This document shows positions 48,380 to 53,810 of a stretch of DNA of 53,810 nt, piece by piece. Numbering within the stretch: position 1 is the first letter of the stretch; each line of letters begins with the position of its first letter. The position numbers were made by a program, and so were the translations under genes. Below the pieces are notes generated by a model. That model was given only the letters and a program-made list of their open reading frames with translations. It searched no databases and was not told where the DNA came from. This stretch comes from Streptomyces sp. CT34 (GTDB lineage: Bacteria > Actinomycetota > Actinomycetes > Streptomycetales > Streptomycetaceae): NCBI RefSeq assembly GCF_000805335.1, contig NZ_KN708638.1, forward strand, positions 1,961,095 to 2,014,904, given 5' to 3'.

Positions 48380-49408
48380 TCAGCCGCGGACGCGCTCACC
48401 GGCCTCCACGGCCGCCGCGTCCCGCCCGGCCGCCGCTTCCTTCCCGGCCGTCGCCTCGGCCGTCGTCTGCCGCTTCGAGGCCCGCAGGCTGGTGACGGTC
48501 GTGACGACCAGCACCGCGCAGATGACGCCCAGCGAGACCGGGATGCCGATCTCCGGGACGGCCACCCCGGACTCGTGCAGGGCGTGCAGCACCAGCTTGA
48601 CGCCGATGAACCCCAGGATGATCGACAGGCCGTAGGAGAGGTGGACCAGCTTCTTCAGCAGCCCCCCGATCAGGAAGTACAGCTGCCGCAGGCCCATCAG
48701 GGCGAAGGCGTTGGCCGTGAAGACGATGTACGGGTCCTGGGTGAGGCCGAAGATCGCCGGGATGGAGTCCAGCGCGAAGAGCACGTCGGTGGTGCCGATG
48801 GCCAGCATGACGATCAGCATCGGCGTCATCAGCCGGCGGCCGTTCTCGACCACGAACAGCCTGGTGCCGTGGTAGCGGTCGGTCGACGGGAAGCGCCGCT
48901 CGACCGCCTTCAGGAAGCGGTTCTCCTCGAACTCCTCGTCCTCCTCCCCGGCGCGCGCCTCCTGGACGAGCTTCCATGCGGTCCAGATGAGGAACGCGCC
49001 GAAGAGGTAGAACACCCAGGAGAAGTTGGCGATGATCGCGGCGCCCGCGCCGATGAAGCCGGCCCGCAGCACCAGGGCGATCAGCACGCCGACCATCAGC
49101 ACCCGCTGCTGGTATGTCGCCGGCACCGCGAACTTGCTCATGATCAGGACGAAGACGAAGAGGTTGTCGACGCTCAGCGACTTCTCGGTGATGAAGCCCG
49201 CGAAGAACTCGCCGGCCGGCGCACCCCCGCCGAACACCAGCAGGCCGAGCCCGAACAGCGCGGCGAGCGCGACCCAGACGGCTGTCCAGATTCCGGCTTC
49301 CTTGAGGGAGACCTCATGGGGTTTGCGTCCGCCGATGAAGAAATCGACGGCGATCAGGGCAGCCAGACCGAGGATGGTCAGCCCCCACAGGGTCGGGGAA
49401 ACGTCCAC
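48380..49408 (-). CDS. TerC-family integral membrane protein
   Basis: 342 aa from GTG 49408 with GGAGGAG close upstream. About eight membrane helices; family motifs ITEKSLSVDNLFVFVLIMS, IGTTDVLFALDSIPAIFG and the terminal KLVLHALHES. The charged loop (EEDEEFEENRF) divides the two halves. The TerC/Alx group is tied to metal (Mn2+) export and tellurite or pH stress; it may help load metals into exported enzymes. The C-terminal 35 residues are a cytoplasmic Ala/Glu-rich tail. Confidence 0.92.
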   Translation of the reverse strand: MDVSPTLWGLTILGLAALIAVDFFIGGRKPHEVSLKEAGIWTAVWVALAALFGLGLLVFGGGAPAGEFFAGFITEKSLSVDNLFVFVLIMSKFAVPATYQQRVLMVGVLIALVLRAGFIGAGAAIIANFSWVFYLFGAFLIWTAWKLVQEARAGEEDEEFEENRFLKAVERRFPSTDRYHGTRLFVVENGRRLMTPMLIVMLAIGTTDVLFALDSIPAIFGLTQDPYIVFTANAFALMGLRQLYFLIGGLLKKLVHLSYGLSIILGFIGVKLVLHALHESGVAVPEIGIPVSLGVICAVLVVTTVTSLRASKRQTTAEATAGKEAAAGRDAAAVEAGERVRG

Positions 49409-49482
49409 TGCTCCTCCGGCACGGTCGTACGGCACACACAGCGTCGTCGCTGCCGGGGATCTCGGGGCCCCTCGCACAAAGA

Positions 49483-49519
49483 AGGGTAAAGGAAGGCCAT
49501 GAAACAGTAAAGGAAAGCC
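49483..49519 (-). promoter_or_regulatory. terC promoter with paired direct repeats
   Basis: On the minus strand TTTACT (49511-49506), 17 bp, TACCCT (49488-49483). Each hexamer is part of a 13-bp repeat (GTAAAGGAAGGCC on the plus strand at 49486-49498, with one change at 49507-49519; 21-bp period). Confidence 0.6.
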
Positions 49520-49839
49520 CAAAATTGCTGGTCGAGTGTGTTTCCGGGTAGGGCGGCGAGGTTCCCGGTGGGACGGATGCCGGTGGACCGCCGTCGGCCG
49601 CTCGCACCCCGATGACCGGTCGTGCGCCGGAAGCCGGTCGGAGGGCCGGAAGCCGGCCGGGGGCCAGCGCGCGGCCGGGCGCCGGTGAACCGACGTCACG
49701 GGCACCTGGCCCGGCGGGCCGCGGCAGGGCGCGCCGGAGCGGACCCAGCACCGGCGCGATGCCGCCGCGATGCCGCACCGCCATACCGACGCGATGGCGC
49801 ACCGCCATCTGGAGCAGCCCCACCCGCCGGATCGGCGCC
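49520..49839. other. Gene-free spacer between terC and uvrB
   Basis: About 320 bp without a credible gene. It holds a near-perfect 18-bp direct repeat (GCGATGCCGCACCGCCAT at 49767-49784 and, with one change, 49791-49808; 24-bp period). Otherwise GC-rich sequence in which I recognise nothing. Confidence 0.5.
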
Positions 49840-49862
49840 GCCCAGGGGTGGCGACCCTGGGC
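49840..49862 (-). terminator. Terminator after uvrB
   Basis: GCCCAGGG and CCCTGGGC arms (8 bp) with a 7-nt loop lie 26 bp past the uvrB stop. Confidence 0.75.
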
Positions 49863-49888
49863 AGCGGCAGACGGGGCCTTCGCCCCTC

Positions 49889-52030
49889 CTACTTCACCCC
49901 GGCCTCCCTCATTTGCCGCAGCTCCTTCTTCAGTTCGCCCACCTCGTCCCGGAGTCGGGCGGCGACCTCGAATTGCAGCTCGGCCGCGGCGGCCCGCATC
50001 CGCTCCGTCATCTCCTCGATCATCTCGGCGAGTTCGGCGGCGGGGCGGTCCGTCAGGGGCGCGGCGGCCTTGCCGCCCTTGCCCTTCGCCGCCTTGCCGG
50101 CCTTCCCGCCGAGCGCCGGGACGGGCGCCTTGGTCTTGCCGTCCTTGGCGTCCGCGCCCTTGCGGTAGCCGGTGCCGAGCAGCTCCTGGGTGTCGATCTC
50201 CTCGCGGGCGATGGTGGCGACGATGTCGCCGATCTTCTTGCGGAGCGGCTGCGGGTCGATGCCGTTCGCCGTGTTGTACGCGAGCTGCTTCTCGCGGCGG
50301 CGGTTGGTCTCCTCGATGGCCTTCTCCATCGCCGGGGTGACCTTGTCGGCGTACATGTGCACCTGGCCGGAGACATTGCGCGCCGCGCGGCCGATCGTCT
50401 GGATCAGCGCCGAACCGGACCGCAGGAAGCCCTCCTTGTCGGCGTCCAGGATGGCCACCAGGGAGACCTCGGGCAGGTCCAGTCCCTCCCGGAGGAGGTT
50501 GATGCCCACCAGGACGTCGTACTCCCCCGCCCGCAGCTCGCGCAGCAGCTCCACGCGCCGCAGGGTGTCCACGTCGCTGTGCAGATAGCGGACCTGGATG
50601 CCGAGCTCCAGGAAGTAGTCCGTCAGGTCCTCGGCCATCTTCTTGGTGAGGGTGGTGACGAGAACGCGCTCGTCCTTCTCGGTGCGCTTGCGGATCTCGT
50701 GCACCAGGTCGTCGATCTGCCCATCGGTGGGCTTGACGACAACCTCCGGGTCGACCAGGCCGGTCGGCCGGATGATCTGCTCCACGAAGCCGTCGCTGCG
50801 TGCGAGCTCGTACGGGCCGGGCGTCGCGGACAGATAGACGGTCTGGCCGATGCGCTCCAGGAACTCCTCCCACTTCAGCGGCCGGTTGTCCAGTGCGGAC
50901 GGGAGCCGGAAGCCGTGCTCGACGAGGGTCCGCTTGCGGGAGGCGTCGCCCTCGTACATGGCGCCGATCTGCGGGACGGTGACATGCGACTCGTCGATGA
51001 CCAGCAGGAAGTCGTCCGGGAAGTAGTCGATGAGGGTGTTGGGCGCGGAGCCCGGCTCGCGGCCGTCCATGTGCATCGAGTAGTTCTCGATGCCCGAGCA
51101 GGAGCCGATCTGGCGCATCATCTCGATGTCGTAGGTGGTGCGCATCCGCAGCCGCTGGGCCTCCAGCAGCTTGCCCTGCTTCTCCAGGGTGGCGAGCCGG
51201 TCCACCAGCTCCGCCTCGATCCCGGCGATGGCCTTCTCCATGCGCTCGGGGCCCGCGATGTAGTGGCTGGCGGGGAAGATGTACAGCTGCTGGTCGTCGC
51301 TGATGACCTCGCCGGTGAGCGGGTGGAGGGTGGACAGCGCCTCGATCTCGTCGCCGAACATCTCGATCCGTACGGCCAGCTCCTCGTAGACCGGGAAGAT
51401 CTCGATGGTGTCGCCGCGGACCCGGAAGGTGCCGCGGGTGAACGCCATGTCATTGCGGGTGTACTGGATGTCGACGAAGCGGCGCAGCAGCTGGTCGCGG
51501 TCGATCTCGTCGCCGACCTTCAGGGGCACCATCCGGTCGACGTACTCCTGGGGCGTACCCAGGCCGTAGATGCAGGACACCGACGCGACCACGACGACGT
51601 CGCGCCGGGTGAGCAGCGAGTTCGTCGCGGAGTGGCGCAGCCGTTCGACCTCCTCGTTGATGGAGGAGTCCTTCTCGATGTACGTATCGGACTGCGGGAC
51701 GTACGCCTCGGGCTGGTAGTAGTCGTAGTAGGAGACGAAGTACTCGACGGCGTTGTTCGGCAGCAGCTCGCGGAATTCGTTGGCGAGCTGCGCCGCGAGG
51801 GTCTTGTTGGGCGCCATCACGAGCGTCGGGCGCTGCAGCTTCTCGATCATCCACGCGGTGGTCGCCGACTTGCCGGTGCCGGTCGCGCCCAGCAGGACGA
51901 CATCCTTCTCACCCCCGCGGACGCGCCGCTCCAGCTCGGCGATGGCCGCCGGCTGGTCACCACTGGGCTGGTAGGGGCTGACGACCTCGAAAGGCGCCAC
52001 CGTGCGTTCGATCTTTGATACGGGCCGCAT
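49889..52030 (-). CDS. uvrB: UvrB, excision-repair helicase-like subunit
   Basis: 713 aa from ATG 52030. Walker [14 protein letters not shown] (residues ~40-52), the DNA-inserting beta-hairpin region [21 protein letters not shown] (partly), DESHVT, helicase motif [11 protein letters not shown], and a C-terminal UVR domain that binds UvrC. A Lys/Gly/Ala-rich insertion ([10 protein letters not shown]) precedes the UVR domain and is not part of the core fold. A damage-type promoter predicts a leaderless message. Confidence 0.97.
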   Translation of the reverse strand: MRPVSKIERTVAPFEVVSPYQPSGDQPAAIAELERRVRGGEKDVVLLGATGTGKSATTAWMIEKLQRPTLVMAPNKTLAAQLANEFRELLPNNAVEYFVSYYDYYQPEAYVPQSDTYIEKDSSINEEVERLRHSATNSLLTRRDVVVVASVSCIYGLGTPQEYVDRMVPLKVGDEIDRDQLLRRFVDIQYTRNDMAFTRGTFRVRGDTIEIFPVYEELAVRIEMFGDEIEALSTLHPLTGEVISDDQQLYIFPASHYIAGPERMEKAIAGIEAELVDRLATLEKQGKLLEAQRLRMRTTYDIEMMRQIGSCSGIENYSMHMDGREPGSAPNTLIDYFPDDFLLVIDESHVTVPQIGAMYEGDASRKRTLVEHGFRLPSALDNRPLKWEEFLERIGQTVYLSATPGPYELARSDGFVEQIIRPTGLVDPEVVVKPTDGQIDDLVHEIRKRTEKDERVLVTTLTKKMAEDLTDYFLELGIQVRYLHSDVDTLRRVELLRELRAGEYDVLVGINLLREGLDLPEVSLVAILDADKEGFLRSGSALIQTIGRAARNVSGQVHMYADKVTPAMEKAIEETNRRREKQLAYNTANGIDPQPLRKKIGDIVATIAREEIDTQELLGTGYRKGADAKDGKTKAPVPALGGKAGKAAKGKGGKAAAPLTDRPAAELAEMIEEMTERMRAAAAELQFEVAARLRDEVGELKKELRQMREAGVK

Positions 52031-52037
52031 GGGATCC

Positions 52038-52060
52038 ACCGTACGACCCGCCACTGACAA
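52038..52060 (-). promoter_or_regulatory. RecA-NDp/PafBC-type promoter of uvrB, leaderless
   Basis: TTGTCAGTG (52060-52052), 8 bases, TACGGT (52043-52038), then 7 bases to the ATG. All fixed positions of the motif match. Confidence 0.92.
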
Positions 52061-52490
52061 TCGGCGCCACGCACGCTCTGACCAGCGGCTTTGCCGGGGG
52101 GGATGAGGGGCGGTGGCGAGCTGCGGCGGTGCGGCGGCCGTCCGGTCCGCCGCCGGGCCGCACGCCTGCTCGCAGCGTGGTCGACCGCGGCGAGCCCGGT
52201 CGCGGAAACCGGCAGGTCCCCGCCGGCGCGTCCCGCCGCCGCGCTACGCCATCGGTGCGACCGGTAAAACCGTTCAAGCGCACGAAGGGTGACGAACCGT
52301 CGGCCGAGATGCGCGGATGCCGAGGCTCCGGCAAGTTGGACGACGTCGGGCGTTCGTCTGCTGCACGGGCATTCCGGGCCTCCTGCAATCACGGCGCCCC
52401 GCACGGAACACCGGCCACTTCTCGTTCAGCGCCCGGCCACCGCCCGACTCCCCCGCTTCGGCCCGGCTGCGAGCCTCCGTCCGTCCGCCC
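52061..52490. other. uvrB / glycerophosphodiesterase divergent spacer
   Basis: About 430 bp. Short open frames exist but none has a ribosome-binding site and recognisable product. No further repeats or promoters stood out. Confidence 0.5.
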
Positions 52491-52492
52491 CC

Positions 52493-52532
52493 GTTCACCT
52501 CACTTCACGTCAGCTCACTTCCACGACGTCAC
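52493..52532 (+). promoter_or_regulatory. PHO-box-like direct repeats (PhoP site)
   Basis: GTTCACC begins at 52493; TTCAC recurs at 52504 and CTCAC at 52514, giving TCAC cores at 52495, 52505 and 52515 with a 10-bp period, and more at 52500 and 52529. This resembles the TTCAC-based repeat units of streptomycete PHO boxes. Confidence 0.6.
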
Positions 52533-52543
52533 GAGGAGTCCGT

Positions 52544-53428
52544 ATGCGTATTCGCCCCGTCACCGCCGTTGCCACCGGTGCGCTCATGGGTCTTTCCGCG
52601 CTCGTCCTCTTGCCGGCCGATGCCCAGGCCGCGTCCCATGGGCATCCGCCGGTGGTGGTCGGCCACCGCGGCGCCGCGGCGTACGCGCCCGAGAACACCC
52701 TCGCCTCGATCGACACGGCCCACCGGCTCGGCATCACCTGGGTCGAGAACGACGTCCAGCGCACCAAGGACGGACATCTGGTCGTCCTGCACGACACCTC
52801 GCTGGCCAGGACGACCAACGTCAAGAAGCTGTTCCCGAGCCGTTCCCCGTGGAACGTCGGTGCCTTCACGCTCCGCGAGATCGAGAAGCTGGACGCGGGC
52901 AGCTGGTTCGGCGCGAAATTCAAGGGCGTGCGGGTGCCCACCCTTCGGAAGTACCTGCACGAGGTCGACCACAACGGGCAGAGGCTGCTGATGGAGCTCA
53001 AGAACCCGGAGCTCTACCCGGGCGTCGAGCGCCAGGCCCTCCGGGAGCTGCGCCGCGACGGCTGGCTGGACCGGCGGCACATCAAGCACCGCCTGATCAT
53101 CCAGAGCTTCAACGCCGACAGCCTCAAGAAGGTCCACCGGCTGAACCCGACTCTCACCACGGGCTTCCTCGGCAGCCCCCCGGCGGCCGACCTCCCCAAG
53201 TACGCGAAGTTCTGCGACCAGATCAACCCTCCGCACACGGCCGTCACCCGGCGGTACGTGAACGCCGTGCACGCGCTGCGGGGCCCGCACCACTACCGCC
53301 TGGACCTCTTCGCCTGGACCGTCGACGACGGCCCGTCCACCGTCAAATACGCCGACCTGGGCGTCGACGGGATCATCAGCAACAAGCCCGACGTGGTACG
53401 CGACGCCCTGAACGACGGCGACGACTGA
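52544..53428 (+). CDS. glpQ2: Secreted glycerophosphodiester phosphodiesterase
   Basis: 294 aa. A signal peptide (residues 1-29, ending AQAA) leads to a GDPD barrel with GHRGAAAYAPENT, the metal-binding END (VENDVQRTKDGHLVVLHD), MELKNPE and DGIISNKPD. It releases glycerol-3-phosphate from deacylated phospholipids or teichoic acid outside the cell, scavenging phosphate. The PHO-box-like leader and the position beside uvrB match the glpQ2 locus of S. coelicolor as I remember it. The ribosome-binding site is GAGGAG. Confidence 0.88.
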   Translation: MRIRPVTAVATGALMGLSALVLLPADAQAASHGHPPVVVGHRGAAAYAPENTLASIDTAHRLGITWVENDVQRTKDGHLVVLHDTSLARTTNVKKLFPSRSPWNVGAFTLREIEKLDAGSWFGAKFKGVRVPTLRKYLHEVDHNGQRLLMELKNPELYPGVERQALRELRRDGWLDRRHIKHRLIIQSFNADSLKKVHRLNPTLTTGFLGSPPAADLPKYAKFCDQINPPHTAVTRRYVNAVHALRGPHHYRLDLFAWTVDDGPSTVKYADLGVDGIISNKPDVVRDALNDGDD

Positions 53429-53443
53429 CCGCACCGGGGCGAC

Positions 53444-53475
53444 CGGAGCGGGCCCGGGCACCGGCCGCCGCTCCG
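53444..53475 (+). terminator. Terminator after the phosphodiesterase gene
   Basis: CGGAGCGG and CCGCTCCG arms (8 bp) around a GC-rich loop begin 15 bp after the stop. Confidence 0.6.
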
Positions 53476-53487
53476 TTCCCCACCGCG

Positions 53488-53510
53488 TTGTCGGTGGCGC
53501 GCCCTACCCT
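53488..53510 (+). promoter_or_regulatory. RecA-NDp/PafBC-type promoter, leaderless methyltransferase gene
   Basis: TTGTCGGTG (53488-53496), 8 bases, TACCCT (53505-53510), then 6 bases to the GTG at 53517. It matches the damage motif fully. Confidence 0.9.
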
Positions 53511-53516
53511 GATCAC

Positions 53517-53810
53517 GTGACGAACTCAGAGCAGGTTCCAGGCCCGGCGAGGGCGCCGGACGCGGGTCCGGAGGCGGACCGCCCGGCCCGCCGCGACTGG
53601 GGCCGGACGCGTATCGAGACCCCCATCGGGCCGCTGCTGCTCGCGGCGACCCGGGAGGGGCTGGCCCAGGTCGTGTTCCATGCCGACGAGCGCGTGGCCC
53701 GGCGCGCGCAGGCCCGTCTGGAGCACTCCTTCGGCGGCCCGCCGGTCCCGGGGATATCCCACCTGGCGACGGCCGCCGCCGAGCTCGGCGGGGATTTCGC
53801 GGGGGGGCTG
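53517..53810 (+). CDS. Methylated-DNA--protein-cysteine methyltransferase, 5' part
   Basis: 98 codons from GTG 53517 run off the window edge. After a 27-residue hydrophilic leader the sequence RIETPIGPLLLAATREGLAQV matches, in part, the N-terminal ribonuclease-like domain of Ogt/MGMT proteins, followed by FHADERVARRAQARL. The catalytic PCHR segment lies beyond the window, so activity cannot be judged. The full damage-type promoter directly upstream fits a role repairing O6-alkylguanine. Confidence 0.75.
   Translation, partial: MTNSEQVPGPARAPDAGPEADRPARRDWGRTRIETPIGPLLLAATREGLAQVVFHADERVARRAQARLEHSFGGPPVPGISHLATAAAELGGDFAGGL

Noticed and set aside
49612..50340. Plus-strand gene between terC and uvrB
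   Set aside because: The product is Arg/Pro/Ala low complexity and most of it lies antisense to uvrB.

Overview
The window is a GC-rich, densely coded chromosomal segment of a Streptomyces or close relative. The evidence is strong G/C preference at codon third positions, GTG and TTG starts, a sporulation regulator (whiA), an RbpA-family RNA polymerase-binding protein, mycothiol-type enzymes, and the streptomycete gene order suf / cta / tkt-tal-zwf-opcA-pgl / pgi / secG-tpiA-pgk-gap / whiA-yvcK-rapZ-uvrC / uvrA / uvrB / glpQ. No rRNA, tRNA, CRISPR array, insertion sequence or prophage was seen.

Layout. 1-2.1 kb: 3' part of dapD and a small-multidrug-resistance pump with its TetR regulator. 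2.1-8.9 kb: a complete SUF iron-sulfur assembly operon (sufR-sufB-sufD-Rieske-sufC-sufS-sufU-DUF59) behind a CAAC-N6-GTTG operator. 9.2-12.2 kb: an ABC-2 exporter pair joined by a duplicated coupling segment, then heme A synthase ctaA. 12.2-14.7 kb: an amidohydrolase-like gene, a small unknown gene and ctaB. 15.2-21.9 kb: a pentose-phosphate operon (tkt, tal, zwf, opcA, pgl) convergent with pgi. 23.6-29.2 kb: an MFS transporter, an RbpA paralogue, secG and the glycolytic genes tpiA, pgk, gap. 29.4-34.5 kb: the translationally coupled uvrC-rapZ-yvcK-whiA operon. 34.5-38.0 kb: a lineage-variable patch with G-rich and tandem-repeat DNA, a secreted papain-like protease with a membrane-anchored partner, an XRE regulator and a Rieske lipoprotein. 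38.0-41.0 kb: a decayed sugar-catabolism locus in which a LacI regulator, its palindromic operator and a PfkB kinase survive beside fused remnants of a dehydrogenase and a sugar transporter. 41.0-53.8 kb: uvrA, a TetR/FAD-monooxygenase pair, two small enzymes, terC, uvrB, a glycerophosphodiesterase with a PHO-box-like leader, and the start of an O6-alkylguanine methyltransferase gene.

How it works together. Carbon flows through glycolysis and the pentose-phosphate genes, which supply NADPH. suf and cta supply Fe-S clusters and heme A for respiration. The strongest regulatory signal is a set of four promoters matching TTGTCRGTG-N8-TANNNT, the LexA-independent DNA-damage (RecA-NDp/PafBC) motif, placed exactly before uvrC, uvrB, the methyltransferase gene and, unexpectedly, the MFS transporter. 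A second recurring theme is leaderless transcription: a TANNNT -10 box 6-7 nt before the start codon at about eight genes.
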